From positions 1 through 20,554 of the forward strand of contig CAZCNA010000011.1 in assembly GCA_964500215.1 (NCBI GenBank): DNA of 20,554 nt, read 5' to 3'. The position numbers and the translations under genes are program-made. Positions 13,420 to 19,310 of the stretch are shown here, piece by piece. Within the stretch, counting starts at the first letter, position 1. Every line of letters begins with the position of its first letter. The notes under the pieces were generated by a model that saw nothing but the letters and a program-made list of their open reading frames with translations, was not told the origin of the DNA and searched no databases. Source of the stretch: JBDKLC01 sp964500215. GTDB lineage: Bacteria; Patescibacteriota; Minisyncoccia; Phycocordibacterales; CAIZLB01.

Positions 13420-13842
13420 ATGAATAAAAATATACTTTTGTCCGTTGTTAGTATCATTGTATTAATTATTCTGGGAGTGACTATATATAAATCATCCTCA
13501 CATATGTCAGAAGTCGCACAAAACGGTGATACCGTATACGTTCACTATACAGGTACTCTCGAAAACGGTACAAAATTTGATAGTTCATACGACAGAGGTC
13601 AGCCTTTGCCATTTATTCTCGGTGCTGGAATGGTAATCAAGGGATGGGATCAAGGTATTCTCGGTATGCGCATTGGTGAAAAGAAGCATTTGATTATCCC
13701 GCCTGAACTCGGCTATGGTGCTCAGTCAATTACAGACAATACTGGCAAAGAAATCATTCCTCGAAATGCCACATTGGTTTTTGATGTAGAACTCGTGCGG
13801 GTAGATAAAGCAGCAGCTTCATCTACACAAGCAGCTCAATAG
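13420..13842 (+). CDS. Membrane-anchored FKBP-type peptidyl-prolyl isomerase
   Basis: A 140-residue protein with an N-terminal hydrophobic segment (about 5-23; an uncleaved anchor is likely since no signal-peptidase site is obvious) and one FKBP domain (about 33-130). Diagnostic parts are YVHYTGTLENGTKFDSS, GAGMVIKGWDQGILGM, the IPPELGYG loop and the terminal strand NATLVFDVELV; the aromatic and Ile residues lining the active pocket are present. It should catalyse cis-trans isomerisation of prolines in proteins outside the membrane. It complements the Dsb proteins of this window. ATG 13420 is chosen; a TTG at 13405 is in frame but lies in a weak TGC-AATCAT -10-like sequence (13406-13414) ending five bases before the ATG. 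Confidence 0.93.
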   Translation: MNKNILLSVVSIIVLIILGVTIYKSSSHMSEVAQNGDTVYVHYTGTLENGTKFDSSYDRGQPLPFILGAGMVIKGWDQGILGMRIGEKKHLIIPPELGYGAQSITDNTGKEIIPRNATLVFDVELVRVDKAAASSTQAAQ

Positions 13843-13892
13843 TCAGTTAGACAGGTTCAAACAGTCTCGGACAGTTGCGGTCCCTATTTTGA

Positions 13893-13931
13893 AAGAATGC
13901 CTCTATGCGGTAGCATAGGGTATTCTTTTTT
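13893..13931 (+). terminator. Intrinsic terminator after the FKBP gene
   Basis: AAGAATGCC-TCTATG pairs with CATAGGGTATTCTT (one bulge and one G-U pair) around a CGGTAG loop, followed by a T-run to 13931. It lies 50 bases after the FKBP stop. Confidence 0.85.
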
Positions 13932-13992
13932 GTGATAGTTGGTGAGTGGTGCGTCGAGGGTGCAGGGTTGAGGGCTTCGCAAAAGGAATTAT

Positions 13993-14065
13993 GCCGCTGT
14001 AGTTAAATGGATTATAACAGTCCCGTCCTAAGGGGTAGTTGCAGGTTCGATTCCTGCCAGTGGCA
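13993..14065 (+). tRNA. tRNA-Arg (anticodon CCU)
   Basis: A full 73-base cloverleaf. Acceptor GCCGCTG pairs with CAGTGGC (one G-U), the D-stem is GTTA/TAAC, the anticodon stem is GTCCC/GGGGT with loop GTCCTAA (U33, anticodon CCU, A37), the variable loop has four bases, and the T-arm is GCAGG-TTCGATT-CCTGC. The discriminator is A. The genome does not encode CCA here (ACAAA follows), so the nucleotidyltransferase must add it. Two wobble pairs (G27-U43, U28-G42) weaken the anticodon stem. It reads AGG, a codon that appears rare in the neighbouring genes. Confidence 0.92.
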
Positions 14066-14106
14066 CAAATAAAATAATCTGATATCTCATCAGATTATTT
14101 TATTTG
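14066..14106 (+). terminator. Perfect 18-bp hairpin directly after tRNA-Arg
   Basis: Arms at 14066-14083 and 14089-14106 are exact reverse complements, with loop ATCTC. The 3' arm ends TTATTTTATTTG, so it could act as an A/T-rich terminator for the tRNA on the plus strand. It starts on the base after the discriminator, closer than terminators usually are, and would sequester the 3' trailer. Confidence 0.6.
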
Positions 14107-14118
14107 CTTGATAACTGT

Positions 14119-14222
14119 AGGAATCGAAAGCCGGAACGAAGTGGCTATGTCGCTTTGCGACTGCCACGAGTGAGGCGGGGTCGCAGGCGAGCTGGACACA
14201 GCGAGACCTGTGACCGATTCCT
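14119..14222. other. GC-rich structured element, possible three-way-junction RNA
   Basis: No protein frame is supported. AGGAATCG (14119-14126) pairs with CGATTCCT (14215-14222) as a closing stem. Inside are two hairpins: GTGGC-TAT-GTCGC-TTT-GCGAC-T-GCCAC (14141-14167) and GGTCGCAGG (14179-14187) with CCTGTGACC (14207-14215), which encloses GCTG-GACA-CAGC. The region is much richer in G and C than its surroundings. Both arms of the closing stem resemble the T-arm of the adjacent tRNA-Arg (TTCGATTCCT). It may be a non-coding RNA, a repeat element or an integration remnant; the strand is undetermined. Confidence 0.45.
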
Positions 14223-14269
14223 GTCGCACAAAACTTTATTATATTTTGATTATTTATACATCTAATTTG

Positions 14270-14278
14270 TGCTATAGT
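14270..14278 (+). promoter_or_regulatory. Extended -10 promoter of the methyltransferase gene, leaderless
   Basis: TGCTATAGT ends six bases before the ATG at 14285, predicting transcription from the start codon itself. This also excludes an upstream in-frame ATG at 14210, which lies inside the structured element. Confidence 0.65.
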
Positions 14279-14284
14279 AATCGC

Positions 14285-15226
14285 ATGCAATCTCACATCT
14301 TTATTGCTCCAAAATCTCCAAATTATGAACTTCTCGACAGTGGTGAAGGGATGAAGCTCGAACGATACGCGGGTATTGTTGTTGCACGTCCAGATCCGCA
14401 GGCTTTGTGGAGAAAATCACTCGGCGAAGGGGATTGGAATCAGGCACATGCCCTCTTTGAAAAAAAGACTGATAAAAAAGGCGATACCTCTGATCGTACG
14501 AGCAAGGGGGCGGAAGATGCAAGCGAGGAACGAGGCAATTGGATTCTGAAGAAAGAAGTCCCAGAAAAATGGGACATGGAATATGGTTCACTTGTCTTCA
14601 ATATTCGTCTCACTCCATTTAAACACACAGGTATTTTTCCTGAACAACTTTCGAACTGGGATTGGACAACCGAAAAGATACAGCGAGCAGTACAGAGTGG
14701 TAAGACTCCACAGATTTTGAATTTGTTTGGATATAGCGGCGGCGCCTCTTTAGCAGCTGCCGCTGCAGGCGCCGCCGTTACGCATGTCGATGCATCTCGA
14801 GCGGCCATGACATGGGCAAACGAAAATGCAGAGAGTTCAGGCCTCAAAGACAAACCTATCAGATGGATGCTCGATGACGCAGCCGCATTTGTAAAACGAG
14901 AAATACGTCGTGGAAAAAAGTATGACGGAATTATCATGGACCCGCCAGCATTCGGTCGAGGTGCAAAAGGAGAGATTTGGAAGATAGAAGAGTCCTTCTT
15001 GCCGCTCTTTGACGACTGCGTCGAACTCCTCAGCCCAGAACCCCTCCTATTCGTCGTGAATGGGTATGCCGCAGGATATTCGTCTATAGCATACGAGAAC
15101 AACCTCCATACGCTCGTACAGCGCTTCAAGGGGCACATAGAGAGTGGCGAGCTGACAATACAGGAATCAGGTCCCCTCAAGCGTTTGTTGCCTTGTGGGA
15201 TCGTTTCTCGATGGTCTTCAGAATAA
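14285..15226 (+). CDS. Class I SAM-dependent methyltransferase (RlmI/RlmK-like)
   Basis: A 313-residue protein with a Rossmann-fold methyltransferase domain in its C-terminal two thirds. Motif I is NLFGYSGGASLAAAAAGA (146-163), motif II gives VDAS (168-171), and motif IV is DPPAFGRG (219-226), the form seen in 23S rRNA methyltransferases of the RlmI/RlmK (methyltrans_SAM) group. PFKHTGIFPEQ (111-121) precedes it, as in these enzymes. The N-terminal part (1-105) is a short substrate-binding region with a charged Lys/Asp stretch (about 60-83); the PUA domain of RlmI is not recognisable. The likely substrate is rRNA, with C5-cytosine or guanine methylation both possible. The next gene starts 66 bases downstream and has its own promoter. 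Confidence 0.85.
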   Translation: MQSHIFIAPKSPNYELLDSGEGMKLERYAGIVVARPDPQALWRKSLGEGDWNQAHALFEKKTDKKGDTSDRTSKGAEDASEERGNWILKKEVPEKWDMEYGSLVFNIRLTPFKHTGIFPEQLSNWDWTTEKIQRAVQSGKTPQILNLFGYSGGASLAAAAAGAAVTHVDASRAAMTWANENAESSGLKDKPIRWMLDDAAAFVKREIRRGKKYDGIIMDPPAFGRGAKGEIWKIEESFLPLFDDCVELLSPEPLLFVVNGYAAGYSSIAYENNLHTLVQRFKGHIESGELTIQESGPLKRLLPCGIVSRWSSE

Positions 15227-15229
15227 AAA

Positions 15230-15256
15230 ACCGGGGATTGGGCCAACCTGTCCGGT
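15230..15256 (+). terminator. Weak hairpin after the methyltransferase gene
   Basis: ACCGG (15230-15234) pairs with CCGGT (15252-15256), with an inner TTGG/CCAA. It follows the stop by four bases but has no T-run, so termination is uncertain. Confidence 0.35.
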
Positions 15257-15257
15257 A

Positions 15258-15286
15258 TTGAAAAACCCCTTAGAATTTGCTATATT
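15258..15286 (+). promoter_or_regulatory. Strong leaderless promoter of the 87-residue membrane protein
   Basis: TTGAAA (15258-15263), a 17-base spacer and TGC-TATATT (-10 at 15281-15286). The -10 box ends six bases before the ATG at 15293. This is the clearest example in the window of a promoter whose start site coincides with the start codon. Confidence 0.75.
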
Positions 15287-15292
15287 TTAGCC

Positions 15293-15556
15293 ATGGATCA
15301 AGAACTTCAAGAAATCCGAAGCGAGCTCAAACGTATTGCTCGTGTAGCCGAAGAGAACAACGTATTGTTGCACAGTATTCAACGGCGAGCCCGGATGAGC
15401 TTTATGTTCATGATCCTCAAGTGGGTTGTAGTCGTAGGTGTTGCAATTGGCGCTTTCTACTATATACAGCCATTTTTGGAGCAAATAGCGGCAATTTACC
15501 AGCAACTCACGGGTTCAAAGGTAGATTTCATCAACTTGCTTAAATCGTTCAAATAA
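15293..15556 (+). CDS. Small membrane protein with N-terminal coiled coil, function unknown
   Basis: An 87-residue protein I cannot assign to a named family. Residues 1-33 are highly charged and heptad-patterned (MDQELQEIRSELKRIARVAEE), likely a short coiled coil in the cytoplasm. One membrane helix follows (about 37-60: MFMILKWVVVVGVAIGAFYY), then an amphipathic tail with FLEQIAAIYQQL. I recall proteins of this shape in many Parcubacteria genomes, but that cannot be checked here. The strong promoter suggests high expression. tRNA-Phe begins 42 bases after its stop and may be on the same transcript, since I see no clear separate promoter for it. Confidence 0.8.
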   Translation: MDQELQEIRSELKRIARVAEENNVLLHSIQRRARMSFMFMILKWVVVVGVAIGAFYYIQPFLEQIAAIYQQLTGSKVDFINLLKSFK

Positions 15557-15598
15557 TCTATCGTGTAAGTCCTGCCTATGTGCAGACAGACAATCCAT

Positions 15599-15674
15599 GC
15601 CGAGGTAGCTCAGTTGGTAGAGCATATCCCTGAAGAGGATGGGGTCGCCGGTTCGAGCCCGGCCCTCGGCACCA
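15599..15674 (+). tRNA. tRNA-Phe (anticodon GAA)
   Basis: A complete 76-base tRNA. Acceptor GCCGAGG/CCTCGGC, D-arm GCTC-AGTTGGTA-GAGC, anticodon stem TATCC/GGATG with loop CTGAAGA (U33, anticodon GAA), variable loop GGGTC, T-arm GCCGG-TTCGAGC-CCGGC, discriminator A and an encoded CCA end. The encoded CCA contrasts with tRNA-Arg in this window, which lacks it. Confidence 0.96.
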
Positions 15675-15678
15675 TACG

Positions 15679-15708
15679 AAAAAAGACCAGTACATACTGG
15701 TCTTTTTT
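15679..15708. terminator. Bidirectional terminator between tRNA-Phe and hsp20
   Basis: AAAAAAGACCAGTA (15679-15692) pairs perfectly with TACTGGTCTTTTTT (15695-15708). A-run and T-run make it work on both strands: it ends tRNA-Phe on plus and hsp20 on minus. Confidence 0.9.
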
Positions 15709-15756
15709 CATAAATGTATAATTCCGCACCTCAAAGGTATACCTCTCGTATTAAAT

Positions 15757-16242
15757 TTATATAGACTTTACTCGGAGCTTTGTCTGTCGATCTTTGTCTA
15801 TTCGAGGAAGTTTGATAGTGAGGAGACCCTGATTTTCTGTTGCTTCAGCGGCTTCGATATCAATCTCATGTGGAAGCTGAATTGTTCGAGAAAATGCACC
15901 CCAATACAGTTCTCGATAATAGAAATCTTCGTCCTTTGCCTCTCTATCGATTTTTCGATTGCCTTTGATAGTGATTGAGTCACGAGCAACAGCAATATCG
16001 ATGTCTTCTTTCTTTACACCAGGAACCATAGTTCGAACGATGATGTCATCAGACGTCTGATATACATCGACAGCGAGTTGGCCTTCACCACTTGGTTCTT
16101 CCATCCATGTTGAGTGGTTTTGGTTGTATGCAGCCGCCTGCGCATTCACAGAACGAGCCTGTGATTCGGCCATTTCTTCTATTTCTTCTTCATCTATATT
16201 TACGCTGCCTGTTAATCGTTCAAAAAAAGATCTTTTTTTCAT
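15757..16242 (-). CDS. Small heat-shock protein, Hsp20/alpha-crystallin family
   Basis: A 161-residue ATP-independent chaperone. The N-terminal arm (about 1-53) is acidic and Gln/Ala-rich (DEEEIEEMAESQA) and probably flexible. The alpha-crystallin domain spans about 54-148, with MVPGVKKEDIDIAV, DSITIKGNRK and the diagnostic GLLTIKLPRI near its end. The C-terminal tail TKLRVKSI holds an LxV form of the IxI motif that docks neighbouring subunits. The protein should form oligomers that hold unfolding proteins. The gene is the last of the minus-strand run after prsW, 47 bases downstream, and ends at the bidirectional terminator. I found no CIRCE element and no clear promoter of its own. Confidence 0.94.
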   Translation of the reverse strand: MKKRSFFERLTGSVNIDEEEIEEMAESQARSVNAQAAAYNQNHSTWMEEPSGEGQLAVDVYQTSDDIIVRTMVPGVKKEDIDIAVARDSITIKGNRKIDREAKDEDFYYRELYWGAFSRTIQLPHEIDIEAAEATENQGLLTIKLPRIDKDRQTKLRVKSI

Positions 16243-16289
16243 AATATGGGGTTATTGGTGTACTAAATGATACTACGGTCTTGGTGTTT

Positions 16290-17015
16290 TTAAAACTTTT
16301 TAATTAACTTAATTCTCTCTAACGCAACGATGAGCAGAATAGTAGTAAGCCAGACAAATGAGAATATGATAAACAAGCTCTCTTGTTCAGATCTTATTAT
16401 AAAAAAGTTAAATAGGCTATGCAATAGAGCGGCGGTGATAAGTCCAATGAAAATCCAGATGAATTTTTTGAATCGAGACTTGTAGAAGGTGAATGCAATA
16501 AAGATAGAGAGCGCTCCCGACGACACGACATGGAGAAGACTGGCACCCATAAAGCGGAGATTGCCAGTCATGATGCTTCCGATTGTGTCACCTTGGAGGA
16601 GTGGAGTGAGCAAAAAGAGCGTATTCTCGAGCGCTGAAAAGCCGAGCGCAGCAGTCATCATATACACAAACGCATCGATAGGTTCGTCGTACACTTCTTT
16701 TATATGAAACGCATATATATACGCGGCAAGGAATTTCACAGCTTCTTCAAAAAATGCCCAAATCAAAATAACAGGCCAATCTGAGGCTTCGAGACTAGGA
16801 AAAACGAGAAATACGGCTTTCTGAAAGGGAAATACAGCAAAAACGGCGCACATACCGAAGAGGAAGGTGAGACTGATGACATGCCGAGGTTCATTGTGTT
16901 CATGCCCTTCGTGCATCCAAAACCAAAGCCAAACAAGCGCGGGGAGAACACCTCCGACGAGCGCGTACACGAACATTTCTATAACGAACATTGGCGAATT
17001 TAGTATGCCGGCCAT
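16290..17015 (-). CDS. PrsW-family intramembrane protease
   Basis: A 241-residue protein with about seven or eight membrane segments. The family motifs are in order: FEEAVK with E90-E91, GFSALEN with E130, LHVVSSG with H162, and LLHSLFNF with H199. PrsW proteins (CAAX-protease-like, MEROPS M82) cleave membrane proteins; in Bacillus PrsW starts release of SigW by cutting an anti-sigma factor. No anti-sigma factor is encoded in this window, so the target here is unknown. The ATG at 17015 overlaps the last 16 bases of valS, suggesting translational coupling. A later ATG at 16988 is an alternative start. hsp20 follows, so a stress link is possible but only inferred. Confidence 0.88.
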   Translation of the reverse strand: MAGILNSPMFVIEMFVYALVGGVLPALVWLWFWMHEGHEHNEPRHVISLTFLFGMCAVFAVFPFQKAVFLVFPSLEASDWPVILIWAFFEEAVKFLAAYIYAFHIKEVYDEPIDAFVYMMTAALGFSALENTLFLLTPLLQGDTIGSIMTGNLRFMGASLLHVVSSGALSIFIAFTFYKSRFKKFIWIFIGLITAALLHSLFNFFIIRSEQESLFIIFSFVWLTTILLIVALERIKLIKKF

Positions 17016-19270
17016 GATTGAGCAATAAGCAATGCGCTTGGCTCAATTGTATCATTTATTGTTTGTATTTCCGAGATACTTTTACCCGTTGTGAGAAGAA
17101 GCCAGAGTTCTTCGGTCACATGTGGCATGTATGGATGCGTTATTTTCAAAATTATTCTCAATGTATCGAGCAAAAACTGCGCGCGAGATATTTTTTGAGC
17201 ATCATCTCCATCTTTGAAAACATTTTTACTTTCCTCGAGAATAATGTCCGCAAATCGACTCCACACATACTGATAAATATGTTCTGATGCGAGATGAAGC
17301 TTGTATTCTTCCATCTCTTTTGTGATTGTCTGAATGAGCGCGGTTCGTTCGTTGATAAGTTCTGCGTCGCTTGCACTCCAGTTTTTGAATGATGGATCAT
17401 ACACATGGCCATTTGTGTTTGTGAGCACAAATCGAGTGATATTCCACAATTTATTTGAAAAATGCTTGTATCCCTTGATTTTGTCTTCGTAAATACGGCT
17501 ATCCATACCTGGAGTTGTAGCTGTCGCAAGGAACATTCGGAGGGCATCCGCGCCATATTTTTCGGATGTTTCGATAGGGTCGCCACCGTTTCCGAGGGAC
17601 TTACTCATTTTTTGGCCTTTGCTGTCTCTAACTGTACCGTTGAGATACACGGTCTTGAATGGAACTGTACCGATGGCATACCCAGTCATCAAAATCATTC
17701 GGGCAACCCAGAAGAAGAGAATTTCATATCCAGTTACGAGAATAGTTGTTGGATGATATGTTTTCAAATCAGCTGTCTGATTTGGCCAGCCAAGCGTAGA
17801 GAATGTCCAAAGGCCAGAAGAGAACCATGTATCAAGTGTATCTTCTTCTTGTACCCATTCATCGCCAGACGGTGCCTCAATACCAGTATAAATTTCTTCT
17901 GAAGCTGTATCCTTGTTCTTGTACCATACGGGAATTCGGTGACCGTACCAAATTTGTCGAGAAATACACCAATCTCGAAGATTATCAATCCAGTGGAAAT
18001 ATGTTTTATTAAAGTGATCCGGCAGAATCTCTACTTGGCCATTTTCAACGGCTTTTCGCATGAGATCTTTGAATGTAGTCTTTGATCCGGATTCAATACC
18101 TTTGATTTCAGAATGGGGAATTGTGAATTCTTTATTTACAGCCACGAACCACTGCTTCATGATTTGAGGTTCGATAATGCCACCTGTTCGTTCTGCTGTC
18201 GCAATTTTGTGCGTGTACGCTTCTTCTATTTTCTCTACAAGACCTTTTGACTGAAGCTTTTCTACAATCTTTTCTCGAGCATCTTTTATTTTCATGCCTG
18301 CGAATTCGCCCGCAATAGGAAGAAGCTTGCCATATCTGTCGATGATTTGTTCTTTTTCGAGATTATGTCGTTCAGCAATATCAAAATCGACTACAGAGTG
18401 CCATGGCGTAATAGTCATAACACCAGTTCCAAATTCCATATCAATAGCCGTATCTTTTATGATTGTGGCTGTGATTGGCCCGTTAATCCATTCAAGATCA
18501 ATTGTCTGACCATGTGTATATGCTGCGTATCGTGCATCGTCTGGATGCATTACAACGTATTTGTCGCCGAATTTTGTTTCTGGTCGGGCAGTACCGATAA
18601 CAAACGGTCCGTATTTGAAGTAATAAAATTTTGAAATTTCTTCTTGATATACAATTTCGTCATCTGCAATTGTTGTTTGGCCTTTTGTGTCCCAGTTTAC
18701 AATTCGTGAACCTTGATAAATAAGCCCATCATCAAACATTTTTTTGAAAATTGTACGAACTGCGAGATTTCTCGCGTCATCCAGTGTGAATGCTTCTCTT
18801 GACCAATCAGTTGATGCGCCGAGTCGTTTTACTTGAGATACGATGGTGTCATGACTTTGTGTTGCGAATGCTTCAATGCGCTGGAGAAGAGCCTCTCTGC
18901 CGAGATCATATCGTGATTTGCCCTCTTTCTTTGAAATTTCTTTTTCAACTTTTGATTGAGTGGCAATAGCCGCGTGGTCCGTACCAGGAATCCATAGAGT
19001 TTTTTTGCCTTGCATTCGTTTGAATCGGATAAGGATATCCTGGATTGTCACCATGAGGGCATGACCGAGGTGAAGTGTTCCTGTTACGTTAGGTGGAGGA
19101 AGAACAATAGTAAACGGTTCAGCGTCTGCTTTTGTAATGCCGAGTCGAATAGACTCATCAGGATTGAACAAACCACTTTTTTCCCACATCTCATACACCT
19201 TTGATTCTGTCTCTTGAGGGTTATATGGAGAAAGAAGTTTTTCGGGGATGCCGTTTTGCTGTTGTGACAT
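17000..19270 (-). CDS. valS: Valyl-tRNA synthetase
   Basis: A 756-residue class I synthetase that charges tRNA-Val. The HIGH motif is HLGH at 67-70 in PPPNVTGTLHLGHAL, KMSKS is at 554-558, and DTWFSSGLWTFSTLGWP is the ValRS-type catalytic sequence that separates it from IleRS. The CP1 editing domain is inserted after the first half of the catalytic domain (GTARPET and TPWHSVVDFDIAERHNL). The anticodon-binding helical domain ends at the C-terminus; the usual bacterial C-terminal coiled coil is missing, which explains the short length. In the editing site the expected Asp after TPxH is Ser. The start at 19270 is chosen over an in-frame start at 19399, which lies inside tsaD, because a promoter stands ten bases before it. 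prsW overlaps its 3' end. Confidence 0.96.
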   Translation of the reverse strand: MSQQQNGIPEKLLSPYNPQETESKVYEMWEKSGLFNPDESIRLGITKADAEPFTIVLPPPNVTGTLHLGHALMVTIQDILIRFKRMQGKKTLWIPGTDHAAIATQSKVEKEISKKEGKSRYDLGREALLQRIEAFATQSHDTIVSQVKRLGASTDWSREAFTLDDARNLAVRTIFKKMFDDGLIYQGSRIVNWDTKGQTTIADDEIVYQEEISKFYYFKYGPFVIGTARPETKFGDKYVVMHPDDARYAAYTHGQTIDLEWINGPITATIIKDTAIDMEFGTGVMTITPWHSVVDFDIAERHNLEKEQIIDRYGKLLPIAGEFAGMKIKDAREKIVEKLQSKGLVEKIEEAYTHKIATAERTGGIIEPQIMKQWFVAVNKEFTIPHSEIKGIESGSKTTFKDLMRKAVENGQVEILPDHFNKTYFHWIDNLRDWCISRQIWYGHRIPVWYKNKDTASEEIYTGIEAPSGDEWVQEEDTLDTWFSSGLWTFSTLGWPNQTADLKTYHPTTILVTGYEILFFWVARMILMTGYAIGTVPFKTVYLNGTVRDSKGQKMSKSLGNGGDPIETSEKYGADALRMFLATATTPGMDSRIYEDKIKGYKHFSNKLWNITRFVLTNTNGHVYDPSFKNWSASDAELINERTALIQTITKEMEEYKLHLASEHIYQYVWSRFADIILEESKNVFKDGDDAQKISRAQFLLDTLRIILKITHPYMPHVTEELWLLLTTGKSISEIQTINDTIEPSALLIAQSWPAY

Positions 19271-19280
19271 AAGTACGCCT

Positions 19281-19309
19281 ATAATAGCAGGTTTTTGAGG
19301 TTTTTTCCA
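19281..19309 (-). promoter_or_regulatory. Promoter of valS, nearly leaderless
   Basis: On the minus strand TGGAAA (19309-19304), a 17-base spacer and TGC-TATTAT (-10 at 19286-19281). The -10 box ends ten bases before the ATG at 19270, giving a leader of three or four bases. It fits exactly in the 40-base gap after tsaD. Confidence 0.65.
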
Positions 19310-19310
19310 T

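Noticed and set aside
14066..14106. 18-bp inverted repeat as the ends of an insertion sequence
   Set aside because: The arms are only five bases apart and no transposase or target duplication is visible; a hairpin is the simpler reading.
14210..14284. Upstream in-frame ATG that would extend the methyltransferase by 25 residues
   Set aside because: It lies in the structured element and would put the strong extended -10 box inside the gene; the conserved N-terminus begins at 14285.
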